The notes: generated by a model not told the origin, from the letters alone. 64,000 nt of DNA from Winogradskya consettensis (GCF_018332715.1 NZ_BOQP01000057.1:1-64000); one strand, 5' to 3'; shown: positions 41,803 through 50,448, counted from the stretch's first letter. Translations and numbers: made by a program.

Positions 41803-42721
41803 CGAATCCCCGCCCGGTGAGCTGCACGAACACGTCTTCCAGGCTGGGCGCCTGCACGGTGAACCCGCGGACCGGCACCCCGTCGTGCACCAGCGCCGCG
41901 ACGACCTTCTCCGGTGCCGCCGCGCCCAGCCGTCCCGAGGCCTCGGCCGCTGTCTCGGTGACCTCGGTGAGCCCCATCGCGCGCAGCACCGTCGCCGCGG
42001 CCCCGGGCTGATCGGTGAGCACCCGGGCCATCGGTGCGGCGTCGGCGCGCAGCTTGCCGAGCGGCTCCTGCGCGACGAGTTTGCCGCGGTGCATGACGCC
42101 GACGTGCGTGCAGACCTGCTCCACCTCGGCGAGCAGGTGCGTGCTGAGCAGCACGGTCGACCCCTCGGCGGCGAGCGCGGCGACCAGGGTGCGCACCTCG
42201 CGGGTGCCCTGGGGGTCGAGGCCGTTGGTCGGCTCGTCGAGAATCAGCAGCTCACGGGGCACGAGCAGGGCCGCGGCGATCGCGAGCCGCTGCTTCATGC
42301 CCAGCGAGTAGGTGCGGTACCGCTTGGTCGCCGCGGCGGAGAGCCCGACCCGGTCCAGCGCGGCGGCGATGCGGGCCTCGGCGGTGCGACCCTCGGCCGT
42401 ACGGTCGGCGGCGTCGACCCGGCGCAGGTTGTCCCGCCCCGACAGGTACGGGTGGAAGCCCGGCCCCTCGACCAGCGCGCCGACCCGGGGCAGCACGTCG
42501 GCCGCCCGCTCCGGCATCGCCCGGCCGAGCAGCTCGTGCCCGCCCGCGGTCGGCGCGATGAGCCCCAGCAGCATCCGGATGGTGGTGGTCTTCCCGGAGC
42601 CGTTGGGCCCGAGGAAGCCGAACACGGCCCCTCGCGGGACAGCCAGGTCGACGGCGTCCACCGCGACCTGGCTGCCGAACCGCTTGGTCAGCCCGTGTGA
42701 GGCGACCGCGAGGTCTGTCAT
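41789..42721 (-). CDS. ABC transporter ATP-binding protein
   Basis: A 310-residue ATPase with Walker A GPNGSGKTT (residues 38-46), a Q-loop region, the signature YSLGMKQRLAI, Walker B LLILDEPTNGLDP and switch His in LLSTHLL. The C-terminal extension (about 220-310) is typical of ABC-2 exporters. ATG 42721 follows the stop of the LolA-like gene by one base, so the three genes lolA-like, ATPase and permease form one leftward operon. Confidence 0.94.
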   Translation of the reverse strand: MTDLAVASHGLTKRFGSQVAVDAVDLAVPRGAVFGFLGPNGSGKTTTIRMLLGLIAPTAGGHELLGRAMPERAADVLPRVGALVEGPGFHPYLSGRDNLRRVDAADRTAEGRTAEARIAAALDRVGLSAAATKRYRTYSLGMKQRLAIAAALLVPRELLILDEPTNGLDPQGTREVRTLVAALAAEGSTVLLSTHLLAEVEQVCTHVGVMHRGKLVAQEPLGKLRADAAPMARVLTDQPGAAATVLRAMGLTEVTETAAEASGRLGAAAPEKVVAALVHDGVPVRGFTVQAPSLEDVFVQLTGRGFDVSS

Positions 42722-42722
42722 G

Positions 42723-43865
42723 TCACTTGCCCGCAGCCTCGTACAGCTTCTCCGGGGCGACGGCGCCGACCAGGACCCGGCCGTCATCGGTGAGCAGCGC
42801 GCTGAACAGGGCGCTCTGCAGCAGCCGGCCGCTGCCCCACGTGCCGCTGACCTTCGGCAGGCTGTTCGTGATGGCGTCGAGCTGAGCGGTGTCGGCGCCC
42901 TGGCCCTTGCCCGCCGTGGAGCCGCCGTCTTCCTTGGGCAGCGTCGCGACCAGCACCGACGTCCAGCCCTCGCCGACGACCTTCGTGCCCGCGGCCTCGG
43001 CCTTCGCGTCGGCGGCGGCCTTGTCGTCGAGCGACCCGTGCTGCTTCTCCAGCTCCGCGGCGCTCGGCTCGGTCACCTTCGTGCCGGCCGGCGGGGTGAA
43101 GACGAACTGCTCCGGGTCCGGGGTCTCGAAGCTGACCTGCTGGAACGCGATCCGCAGCGCCGGGGTGTCGACACCCTTGGCGTAGACATCGACGCCGAGC
43201 GGGATGTGCTTCTCGCCGTCGATCGCCAGGCGGACCTGACCGACCAGCGACGCGGCGTCCTTGGGCGTGAGCACCAGCTCGTAAGCGTCCCGCCCGGCGA
43301 CCTTGGCCGCGCCCGTCGTGGTGACGGCCGTGCTCGGGCCGACCGCGGCGAGGGCGGCGTCAGCGGCCTCCTGCGGGGTCTGCGGCACGCCCGCCGGCAG
43401 CGCCTTGTCCTTCTTCGTCAGGGCGTCCGCCGGGATCTTCGCGTGCACGGCGGAGTTGTCGCTGCTGCGCCACGTCCAGACGTCGGTGCCGTTGCGGATC
43501 ACGTCGGTCTCGCCGAGCGTGCCCAGCAGGGCGAGGCGGACCTTGTCCTCCCCGGCGTACCAGACCCGGGCGGTGTTGCTGCCCGACACGAGCTTCATGA
43601 GGTCCGCGCCGCTGCCCGACCCGCCGGTGACCCCGGGCAGCGTGGGCAGCCCCAGATCGGCGGTCTGCACGACGGTGCCGGACAGCCCGTCGACCTTCGC
43701 GCTCTGCACGTCGACCAGCAGCTGGGCGGCGCTGCGCTCCGGCAGCGTGGGGTCCGCGCTGGCCGCGATGGTGCCCGCGGCGGCGCCGCCCCCGATGACG
43801 ACGACCGCGGCCGCCGTCGGAACCAGCCAGCGCAGTGCCGGCCTCGACCTGAACACACCACTCAT
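42723..43865 (-). CDS. LolA-like/DUF2092 secreted or membrane-anchored protein
   Basis: A 380-residue protein with an N-terminal membrane segment (WLVPTAAAVVVIGGGAAAG) and a LolA-like outer domain: AAQLLVDVQSAKVDGLSGTV, SNTARVWYAGEDKVRLAL, VIRNGTDVWTWRSSDNSAVH, RDAYELVLTPKDA and LAIDGEKHIPLGVDVY. Actinobacterial LolA-like proteins are thought to bind lipids or lipoproteins near the membrane. Coupling to an ABC exporter suggests it delivers or senses the cargo. ATG 43865 is chosen with GGAGG nine bases upstream. Confidence 0.85.
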   Translation of the reverse strand: MSGVFRSRPALRWLVPTAAAVVVIGGGAAAGTIAASADPTLPERSAAQLLVDVQSAKVDGLSGTVVQTADLGLPTLPGVTGGSGSGADLMKLVSGSNTARVWYAGEDKVRLALLGTLGETDVIRNGTDVWTWRSSDNSAVHAKIPADALTKKDKALPAGVPQTPQEAADAALAAVGPSTAVTTTGAAKVAGRDAYELVLTPKDAASLVGQVRLAIDGEKHIPLGVDVYAKGVDTPALRIAFQQVSFETPDPEQFVFTPPAGTKVTEPSAAELEKQHGSLDDKAAADAKAEAAGTKVVGEGWTSVLVATLPKEDGGSTAGKGQGADTAQLDAITNSLPKVSGTWGSGRLLQSALFSALLTDDGRVLVGAVAPEKLYEAAGK

Positions 43866-43952
43866 GGTGTCCACCCTCCGTTGTCCTGCTCACAGAGTGC
43901 GCCGGGGAGCCTGTGACGCCGCTGAGAAGACCACCTAAGGGTAATGCCCTGA

Positions 43953-44660
43953 TCAGGCCTGGGCGGTCGGGCGCACGACGATCTCGTTGACGTCGACGTC
44001 CGCGGGCTGGTCGATCGCGAACTCGACGGCCCGCGCGATGGCGTCCGGGGAGATGGCCATCGCCTCGTAGCTCGCGCGGACCTCCGGGGCGGCGATGGAC
44101 GAGCTCACGAAGTCGGTGGCGGTGACGCCGGGGGAGACGGTCGTGACGCGCAGCCCGGCGCCGGCCTCCTGACGCAGCCCCTCGCTCATCGTGCGAACGG
44201 CGTTCTTCGTGCCCGCGTAGACGGCCATCCCCGGCACGACCTTGAGCCCGGCAGTCGACAGCGTGGTGACGAAGTGCCCGCTGCCCTGCGCTCGGAAGAC
44301 GGGGAGGGCCGCTGCCACCCCGTACAGAAAACCTTTGATGTTGACGTCGATCATGTCCTCCCAGTCCTCGACGCCCAGGTCGTCCAGGGGTGCGACGATC
44401 CCGACGCCGGCGTTGCCGACCAGCACGTCGAGGCGGCCGAACCGCTCCTGCGCGAGGGCGACGAGGCCGGCCATGTCGGCGCGTCGCCGCACGTCGGTCC
44501 GCAGCATGACGGCCTGGTCACCGATGCGGGCCGCGAGGTCGGCCAGGCGGTCCTCCCGCCGGGCGCCCAGAACGAGCCGGTGCCCGGCCTCGGCCAGCCG
44601 CAGCGCGGTCGCCTCACCGATCCCGCTGCTTGCCCCGGTGACGGCAATGACCTTGGTCAT
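43953..44660 (-). CDS. Short-chain dehydrogenase/reductase
   Basis: A 235-residue classical SDR: TGASSGIG (8-15), NAG (83-85), catalytic Ser135, Tyr148 and Lys152 (GMAVYAGTKNAV), and SPGVTATDF. It resembles the YdfG/clavulanate-dehydrogenase-like group of broad NADP-dependent alcohol dehydrogenases. AGGAATC precedes the ATG. It is divergent from the TetR gene at 44757 with two operator-like palindromes between them, and so is probably repressed by it. Confidence 0.92.
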   Translation of the reverse strand: MTKVIAVTGASSGIGEATALRLAEAGHRLVLGARREDRLADLAARIGDQAVMLRTDVRRRADMAGLVALAQERFGRLDVLVGNAGVGIVAPLDDLGVEDWEDMIDVNIKGFLYGVAAALPVFRAQGSGHFVTTLSTAGLKVVPGMAVYAGTKNAVRTMSEGLRQEAGAGLRVTTVSPGVTATDFVSSSIAAPEVRASYEAMAISPDAIARAVEFAIDQPADVDVNEIVVRPTAQA

Positions 44661-44687
44661 GGTGATTCCTCCGGTACGCGTAGACTC

Positions 44688-44739
44688 AAGCGGACAGCTG
44701 TCCACTTGTTCCTCCGACGTTAGCGGACATGTGTCCGCT
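44688..44739. promoter_or_regulatory. Paired TetR operators between SDR and tetR genes
   Basis: Two similar palindromes: AAGCGGACAGCTGTCCACTT (44688-44707, one mismatched pair) and AGCGGACA-TG-TGTCCGCT (44722-44739, perfect arms). Both share the half-site AGCGGACA. Their centres lie about 33 bp apart, three helical turns, in the SDR-tetR divergent region. Confidence 0.75.
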
Positions 44740-44756
44740 TAGCCAGCGACCCGGGA

Positions 44757-45314
44757 GTGTGCCCTGTGACACCGAGGCGATCGGACGCCGAGCAGAACCG
44801 CGCGAAGATCCTCGAGGTCGCCATCGCGGCGCTGGCCGTGACGAGTGACGCGACCCTGCAGTCGATCGCGAAGCAGGCGGGCGTCGGGCAGGGCACGCTG
44901 TACAGGCACTTCCCGACGCGGGAATCGTTGCTGCTCGCCGCCTACCGCGACGACGTCGAGCGCCTGATCGGCGCTGCCCCGGCCCTGCTCGCGGCGAACC
45001 CGCCCGTCGTGGCCCTCCGGTTGTGGTTCGACCGCCTGGCCGCGTACGGAAGGATCAAGCACGGGGTCGCGGAGGCCGTGCACGCCGCCACCCGGGCCGA
45101 GCTGTCCGGGGTCTACTACGACCGCGTGATCGAGGCGATCACCTCGCTGCTCACCGCCGGGCAGCGGGCCGGAGCCCTGCGGCCGGACCTCGACGCGGAG
45201 GAGGTGCTGCTGCTCGTGGGGTTCCTGTGGCGTCTCGAGAACGAGGACTGGGAGAACCGCTCGCGTCACCTGCTCGACATCGTGATGGACGGGCTCTCGC
45301 TGAGGCCACGCTGA
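44757..45314 (+). CDS. TetR-family regulator
   Basis: A 185-residue TetR protein. The helix-turn-helix is at about residues 15-60 (AKILEVAIAALAVTSDATLQ, SIAKQAGVGQGTLYRHFPTR) and the C-terminal domain has RRxG-like AGQRAGALRPDLDAEEVLLL. GTG 44757 or GTG 44766 may be the start. Divergent from the SDR gene, sharing two palindromic operators. Confidence 0.9.
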   Translation: MCPVTPRRSDAEQNRAKILEVAIAALAVTSDATLQSIAKQAGVGQGTLYRHFPTRESLLLAAYRDDVERLIGAAPALLAANPPVVALRLWFDRLAAYGRIKHGVAEAVHAATRAELSGVYYDRVIEAITSLLTAGQRAGALRPDLDAEEVLLLVGFLWRLENEDWENRSRHLLDIVMDGLSLRPR

Positions 45315-45356
45315 GATCGGATTCGCCGGCTGGCCCGCACGTGCCAAGGTAGGGGA

Positions 45357-46016
45357 GTGCGGGTGCTGGTGGTGGAGGATGAGGAACGGCTCGCGGTCGC
45401 GTTGCGCCGGGGGCTGCAGGCCGAGGGATTCGCCGTCGACATAGCCGGTGACGGGCAGGACGGGCTCGAGCTCGCCCGGCACGGCGACTACGACGCGATG
45501 ATCCTGGACGTCATGCTGCCCCGGCTCTCCGGCTACCGCGTCGTGCGCCAGCTGCGTGCCGAGCGCAAATGGCTGCCGGTGCTGATGCTCTCGGCCAAGG
45601 ACGGCGAGTACGACCAGGCCGACGGGCTCGACTGCGGCGCCGACGACTACCTGACCAAACCCTTCTCGTACGTCGTGCTGCTCGCCCGGCTGCGCGCGTT
45701 GCTGCGTCGCGGCACCCCGCAACGCCCGGCCGTCCTGCGCCACGGCGACGTCGAGCTCGACCCGGCCCTGCGCAGGGTCACCGTCGCCGGCGAGGAGGTC
45801 GTCCTCACCGCCCGCGAGTTCGCGCTGCTGGAATACCTGATCCGCCGCCCCGGTGAGGTCGTCTCCAAGACCGAGCTCCTCGACCACGTCTGGGACGCCG
45901 CCGTCGACACCGCCGCGAACGCCGTCGAGGTCTACGCCGGATACCTGCGCCGCAAGATCGGCCGCGACCGCCTGGAGACCGTCCGCGGCGCGGGCTACCG
46001 CCTGTCCGGAGCCTGA
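45357..46016 (+). CDS. OmpR/PhoB-family response regulator
   Basis: A 219-residue regulator: receiver domain with acidic pocket (VVEDEER), phosphoacceptor Asp51 (AMILDVMLPRLSG) and Lys101 (LTKPFS), then a winged-helix DNA-binding domain (about 125-215) ending in YLRRKIGRDRLETVRGAGYR. The GTG start is directly followed by RVLVVEDE. The stop overlaps the start of the sensor kinase (TGATG), so the pair is translationally coupled. Confidence 0.95.
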   Translation: MRVLVVEDEERLAVALRRGLQAEGFAVDIAGDGQDGLELARHGDYDAMILDVMLPRLSGYRVVRQLRAERKWLPVLMLSAKDGEYDQADGLDCGADDYLTKPFSYVVLLARLRALLRRGTPQRPAVLRHGDVELDPALRRVTVAGEEVVLTAREFALLEYLIRRPGEVVSKTELLDHVWDAAVDTAANAVEVYAGYLRRKIGRDRLETVRGAGYRLSGA

Positions 46017-47377
46017 TGTCCTGGGTACGCCGCCTCAGTTTGCGGGCGCGGCTGTTGCTGGTCTCCGTGGTGATGCTGGCGCTCGGGCTGGCCGGCGGCG
46101 GGGTGGTCCTGGTCGCGACCATGCACTTCACGCTGCAACGCACGGCGACCAGCGAGGCCCTCGAAACGGCCAGGGCGGTGGCCGGGCTCGTGGACTCGGG
46201 GACGCTGTCCGACCCGGTTCCGGCCTCGCCGACCGTACGCGTCCAGGTCGTCGCCGCCGACGGGAGCATCGTGGCGGGATCCGCCGGCGCCGACCGCCTG
46301 ACCCCGATCCTCTACGCCCGGGAGCGCAGCGCGCTCGGGGACGGCGAGGGCATGTACATCCCCGGATACCGGATCGGGCTCGACGGCCGGGCGCGGGTCG
46401 TCGCCGTCACGGCGGGCCCGGTGACCAGCCGCGTCACCGTCCTGGTGGCCCGGCCCACCCAGGATCTGACCCAAAGCGTCGACCTGCTGCGCACCACGCT
46501 GCTCGTGACCTTCCTGCCCCTGGTCGGCCTGCTCGCCCTCGTGTCGTGGCGGCTGGTCGGCGCGGCACTGCGCCCGGTCGAGTCGCTGCGCGCCGGCGCC
46601 GAGGACATCACCGGCGGGGCGCGGCCGGGGCGGCTGCCCGTGCCGGACTCGGGCGACGAGATCCACCGGCTGGCCGTGACGCTGAACGACATGCTGCACC
46701 GCCTGGAGACCGCCCGGGCCCGGCAGCGCGCGTTCGTCGCCGACGCCGCACACGAGCTGCGCAGTCCACTCACGAACATGCGTACCGAACTGGAGGTCTC
46801 GCAGCTGCTCCCGGACGACACGGACTGGCCCGCCCTCGCCGGTGACCTGCTCACCGACGTCGAACGCCTGAGCCGCCTCGTCGACGACCTGCTCCTGCTC
46901 GCCCGCGCGGACGACGCCACCACCCGGGCCCTGCCGCCCAGGAGCGAGGAGGTCGAGCTCGGGCAGTTGCTCGCGGAGGCGGCGGCCCGCTACCCGGCGA
47001 TCGAATACGAACGCCCGGCGGCGCCGCTGCGGGTGACCGGCGACCGCGACGCCCTCGCCCGGGTGGTCGCGAACCTGCTCGACAACGCCGTGCGCCACGC
47101 GAGCTCCGCCGTGCGGCTGGCGGTGACGGCCGACGGCGCGTACAGGAAGATCACCGTGACCGACGACGGCCCGGGCATCCCCGCCGCCGACCGGACCCGC
47201 GTCTTCGACCGGTTCACCCGGCTCGACGACGGCCGTGCGCGCGACGCGGGCGGCTCCGGTCTCGGCCTGGCCATCGTCCGTGAACTCGTCCGCCGCCACC
47301 ACGGCACGGTCGCCCTCAAGGGCACGGTCCCGCCCCCCGGCCTGACCGCCGAGGTTCGCCTCCCGGCGACCCCGTAA
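46016..47377 (+). CDS. Sensor histidine kinase, partner of 45357-46016
   Basis: A 453-residue membrane kinase: helix 1 (LLLVSVVMLALGLAGGGVVL), an extracytoplasmic sensor of about 100 residues, helix 2 (TTLLVTFLPLVGLLALVSWR), HAMP, HisKA with His246 (FVADAAHELRSPLTNMRTEL) and HATPase_c (NLLDNAVRHA, VTDDGPGIP, GGSGLGLAIV). The stimulus is unknown. A YcnI/sigma unit follows 88 bp downstream on the same strand; a link to copper is possible but unproven. Confidence 0.94.
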   Translation: MSWVRRLSLRARLLLVSVVMLALGLAGGGVVLVATMHFTLQRTATSEALETARAVAGLVDSGTLSDPVPASPTVRVQVVAADGSIVAGSAGADRLTPILYARERSALGDGEGMYIPGYRIGLDGRARVVAVTAGPVTSRVTVLVARPTQDLTQSVDLLRTTLLVTFLPLVGLLALVSWRLVGAALRPVESLRAGAEDITGGARPGRLPVPDSGDEIHRLAVTLNDMLHRLETARARQRAFVADAAHELRSPLTNMRTELEVSQLLPDDTDWPALAGDLLTDVERLSRLVDDLLLLARADDATTRALPPRSEEVELGQLLAEAAARYPAIEYERPAAPLRVTGDRDALARVVANLLDNAVRHASSAVRLAVTADGAYRKITVTDDGPGIPAADRTRVFDRFTRLDDGRARDAGGSGLGLAIVRELVRRHHGTVALKGTVPPPGLTAEVRLPATP

Positions 47378-47464
47378 ATTCCCCGGGAACTTTTCCGGGC
47401 CCGGTGCCGACCAATGACCGGGTCCGGCGCTGCTGCCGGGCCGACCCGAGTCGGAAGGCCTGAG

Positions 47465-48253
47465 ATGTCCCTGCTGAAGCGTTCGGGTGTGGTCGGCGGT
47501 CTGGTCGCCGCGTTCGCCCTCGCTCTTGCCGTGCCCGCATCCGCGCATGTGACCGTCAACCCGGGCACCGCCACGCAAGGTGGCTACGCGAAGGTCACCT
47601 TCCGGGTGCCGAACGAGACGGACAGCACGAACACCACCAAGCTCGAGGTCACGCTGCCCGAGGAGACCCCGATCGCGTCGGTGTCGCTCAAGCCGGTCCC
47701 CGGCTGGACCCTCGCCGCCGAGAAGGCCGTGCTGGCCAAGCCGATCGAGGCGCACGGCGCGCAGATCACCGAGGCCGTCCGCAAGCTCACCTGGACGGCG
47801 ACCGGCGACGCGGCGATCAAGCCGGGCCAGTTCCAGGAGTTCGACGTCTCGCTCGGCCCGCTGCCCGAGGCCGACCAGATGGTCTTCAAGGCCCTGCAGA
47901 CCTACTCCGACGGTACGATCGTCCGCTGGATCGACGAGCCCACCACGGACGGCACCGAACCCGAGAAGCCGGCCCCGGTTCTCAAGCTCACCCCCGCGGC
48001 CGCCACGGATACCGCCGCGACGACTCCCACGGTCAGCGCCGAGGCCGAGACAGCATCGGACGACGGCAACGGGTCCTGGACCGGGATCGCCGGCATCGTT
48101 CTCGGGCTGGTGGCGCTGGTGCTCGGGCTGCTCGCGTACCGCCGCTCCGGCTCGCCGGCGCCTGCCTCGGTTTCCACGCCGGCCCCGGTGCAGGGCGGCA
48201 AGCCCTCGGCTCAGGGCGACAAGTCCTCGGTCTCCGCGACCAAGGCGGAGTGA
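47465..48253 (+). CDS. YcnI-domain copper-associated membrane protein
   Basis: A 262-residue exported protein. The signal peptide ends ASA, leaving His28 (HVTVNPGTATQGG) as the mature N-terminal residue, as in the mononuclear copper site of YcnI proteins. The YcnI domain (about 28-170) includes YAKVTFRVPNETDSTNTTKL and PGQFQEFDVSLGPLP. A Pro/Thr/Ala linker leads to one membrane helix (WTGIAGIVLGLVALVLGLLA) and a short Ser/Lys-rich cytoplasmic tail. It probably binds copper at the outer membrane face. The stop overlaps the sigma-factor start (GTGA). Confidence 0.92.
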   Translation: MSLLKRSGVVGGLVAAFALALAVPASAHVTVNPGTATQGGYAKVTFRVPNETDSTNTTKLEVTLPEETPIASVSLKPVPGWTLAAEKAVLAKPIEAHGAQITEAVRKLTWTATGDAAIKPGQFQEFDVSLGPLPEADQMVFKALQTYSDGTIVRWIDEPTTDGTEPEKPAPVLKLTPAAATDTAATTPTVSAEAETASDDGNGSWTGIAGIVLGLVALVLGLLAYRRSGSPAPASVSTPAPVQGGKPSAQGDKSSVSATKAE

Positions 48254-48345
48254 CCGGCGGCGGGGTGACCGGCGACGGAGCGATCGGCGGCGGGGTGACC
48301 AGCGGCGGAGCGATCGGCAGCGGGGTGACCGACGACGAGGTGACC
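48241..48345. repeat. Tandem GGGGTGACC-type repeat at the ycnI/sigma junction
   Basis: GTGACC recurs five times between 48250 and 48345 within imperfect units of GTGACCGGCGGCGG and GGAGCGATCGGCGGCGG. Each GTG lies in the sigma-factor frame and could serve as a start codon. Confidence 0.7.
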
Positions 48346-48882
48346 GGATGGGCGCTCGCCGCCGGCCGTGGTGACGCGGACGCGGCGGCGGCGTTCATCC
48401 GGGCCACCCAGCGCCAGGTGTGGCGGTTCCTGCATCATCTGGCCGCCCCCGGCGAGATCGAGGACCTGACCCAGGAGACGTATCTGCGTGCCCTGCGTAG
48501 CCTGCCGTCGTTCGCGGGCCGGTCGAGCGCGCGGACCTGGTTGTTCACGATCGCCCGGCGGGTCGCGGCCGATCAGGTGCGCGCGGCGGTCAGCCGCCCG
48601 CGCACCGCGGTCGTCGAGGACTGGCAGGCCGCGGCGGACGCCGCCGGCGCGGCCCACCAGTCGCGCTTCGAGGACGACGTCGCGCTGCGGGACCTGCTCG
48701 GCGGGCTGCCGGGCGAGCGGCGGGAGGCCTTCGTCGCGACCCAGCTGCTCGGGCTCTCGTACGCCGAGGCCGCCGAGGTCTGCGACTGTCCGATCGGGAC
48801 GATCCGCTCCCGGGTGGCCCGGGCCCGCGAGGACCTGATGGCCGTCCTCGCGGACCGGGACCGCTCGCGCCCCGCGATCTGA
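48250..48882 (+). CDS. ECF-type RNA polymerase sigma factor
   Basis: A 210-residue sigma factor: region 2 at about 45-105 (AAAFIRATQRQVWRFLHHLA, DLTQETYLRALRSLPSF, ARTWLFTIARRVAADQVR) and region 4 at about 145-200 (RREAFVATQLLGLSYAEAAE, CDCPIGTIRSRVARAREDL). Relatives begin about at VTDDEVTGWALAAGRGD, which corresponds to GTG 48325; the first 25 residues here are encoded by a tandem repeat. GTG 48250 overlaps the ycnI stop, so coupling is likely whichever start is used. No anti-sigma gene adjoins; YcnI with its cytoplasmic tail may have a regulatory role, which is inference. Confidence 0.9.
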   Translation: MTGGGVTGDGAIGGGVTSGGAIGSGVTDDEVTGWALAAGRGDADAAAAFIRATQRQVWRFLHHLAAPGEIEDLTQETYLRALRSLPSFAGRSSARTWLFTIARRVAADQVRAAVSRPRTAVVEDWQAAADAAGAAHQSRFEDDVALRDLLGGLPGERREAFVATQLLGLSYAEAAEVCDCPIGTIRSRVARAREDLMAVLADRDRSRPAI

Positions 48883-48901
48883 AGCCCACCGGCCTGATTT
48901 C

Positions 48902-49534
48902 TTACCCGCCGGTGTAGGCCTGGTAGGTGCGGTCGGCGCTCGCCCGGGCGAGCGCCGGGTCGTCGCCGTTCGCGATCGCGGCCTCGGCCCAGGCGTCCGC
49001 GGAGAGCCGCATGAATTCCTTGCCCTCCGCTGTCGCGACCCACGCGGCGGCGGCCTCCGGATCCAGGGTCGCCGACGGGTCGCTGAGGTAGTTCGCCATG
49101 CCGAGGAAGCCCGATTCCCAGCCCATCCCGGTGGCGGCGGGCCCGTACTGGTCCCAGAGCTCGTCGGTGACGTGGGCGACGTGTTCCAGCTCGAAACGCG
49201 TACGGTCATCGCCCTCGGCGGTCAGCCGGATCTCCACCCAGCTGACCTGGCCACCGAACTCCCAGGTGGCGGAGTATCCGTGCGGCTTGTCGCACCGGGT
49301 GATGGTGCCCCCGGCGTTGCCCTGGAACTGGAACCGGCCGCCCTCCACGAGGTCGCCCTCGATCGGCAGGAACCAGCGCGGGATGCGCTCGGCGCTGGTC
49401 ACGGCGTCCCACAGGTCCTCGAGCCCGGTGTCGTACACCTGACTGAGGGTCGCGACCCGGGCCTGCCCGGCCTCCAGGACACGATCGCCGACGGTACGGC
49501 TGACGGCGCTGATCTGCTGCTTGACATCGATCAC
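48902..49534 (-). CDS. SRPBCC (AHSA1/START-like) protein
   Basis: A 210-residue START/AHSA1-type protein: RVATLSQVYDTGLEDLWDAV, RIPRWFLPIEGDLVEGGRFQ, GTITRCDKPHGYSATWEFGG, and the C-terminal GMGWESGFLGMANYL helix. Such proteins bind hydrophobic ligands; in actinobacteria they often sit beside an ArsR regulator, which is missing here. A CATAAG-N6-CTTATG dyad lies upstream of the start. Confidence 0.9.
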   Translation of the reverse strand: MIDVKQQISAVSRTVGDRVLEAGQARVATLSQVYDTGLEDLWDAVTSAERIPRWFLPIEGDLVEGGRFQFQGNAGGTITRCDKPHGYSATWEFGGQVSWVEIRLTAEGDDRTRFELEHVAHVTDELWDQYGPAATGMGWESGFLGMANYLSDPSATLDPEAAAAWVATAEGKEFMRLSADAWAEAAIANGDDPALARASADRTYQAYTGG

Positions 49535-49582
49535 TCGGAGTCTCCCGGCCTGCTCTCACGCGTACGTTGCGCTCCTGTATAG

Positions 49583-49600
49583 CATAAGCCCGCACTTATG
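49583..49600. promoter_or_regulatory. ArsR-like operator upstream of the SRPBCC gene
   Basis: CATAAG-CCCGCA-CTTATG is a perfect inverted repeat 49 bp upstream of the SRPBCC start, in an AT-richer patch that also contains TATAGCATAA. No ArsR gene is adjacent. Confidence 0.5.
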
Positions 49601-49639
49601 TTACTGCGCGACCCCGCCACACCCTGCCACGCTGAACCC

Positions 49640-50407
49640 ATGCGAGCGCCCGCAGCGGCAGCGTGCCTGATGCTCCTGGCCGGCTGCACGCACGACACCC
49701 CGCAGCCCGCCGCTCCGGCTGCCGTGCCCAGCTCGCCGGCCCCGCCCACACCGTCGATCTTCCCGTCGAACCCGCTGCCGCCGCCGCCCTCCCCGTCGCC
49801 CGCACCCTCCCCGTCCTCCGCCGCGCCGGGGGCGACCCGCCCGAGCGGGTCGCCGGCGGCCACAGCGAGCACGGGCTGGGAGATCACCGTCTACTACACG
49901 GCGGTCGAGAAGCTCCACGACGGCAGGCCCGAGCAGGTCACCGGTTGCCGGAAGCTCGACTGCGCCCACGGCGACGAGGATCTCGGCGAGTACCCGGAGG
50001 ACTTCGTCGACGCCGTGGAGGAGGAGGGCACCGGGCGTACCGAATCAGGCAGGTATTTGAACTGGTCCTATGACATCGGCTACTGGCTGGACACCGCCCC
50101 GCGCGACACGAACGGCCACGCACTTCACCCGTTCGTGTCCGCGGCTGCCGACCCCGGCGTCCTGGCCCGCGGCACCCGTTTCCGCATCGCCGGCTGCGGC
50201 ACCGCGGACGACGGCTCCCGCCCCGCGGCACGCGTCTGCACCGCCCTGAGGAACGCCGCCTGGCAGGTCACCGACGAGTTCACCCCGGGCCTGGGCGGCA
50301 GCCATCACATCGACGCCTACATCGGCGAGGAGACCGGCCGCGACTTCACCGGCTCGCCCTGGTACCTCACCCTGCGCAACGCCACCCTGGCCGTCACCCG
50401 GCCGTGA
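49640..50407 (+). CDS. Secreted lipoprotein with 3D/RlpA-like domain
   Basis: A 255-residue lipoprotein. MRAPAAAACLMLLAGC ends in a lipobox (Cys16), followed by a Pro/Ser-rich linker of about 60 residues. The C-terminal domain (about 75-255) has ITVYYTAVEKLHDG, HPFVSAAADPGVLARGTRF, VTDEFTPGLGGSHHIDAYIG and EETGRDF, the strand and Asp pattern of double-psi beta-barrel 3D/RlpA-like domains; that assignment is tentative. ATG 49640 gives a proper signal peptide; the frame opens at 49598. Confidence 0.78.
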   Translation: MRAPAAAACLMLLAGCTHDTPQPAAPAAVPSSPAPPTPSIFPSNPLPPPPSPSPAPSPSSAAPGATRPSGSPAATASTGWEITVYYTAVEKLHDGRPEQVTGCRKLDCAHGDEDLGEYPEDFVDAVEEEGTGRTESGRYLNWSYDIGYWLDTAPRDTNGHALHPFVSAAADPGVLARGTRFRIAGCGTADDGSRPAARVCTALRNAAWQVTDEFTPGLGGSHHIDAYIGEETGRDFTGSPWYLTLRNATLAVTRP

Positions 50408-50448
50408 ACGCCCGGACCAGGCCGGGCTCGGATGGTACGAGCCCGCTG

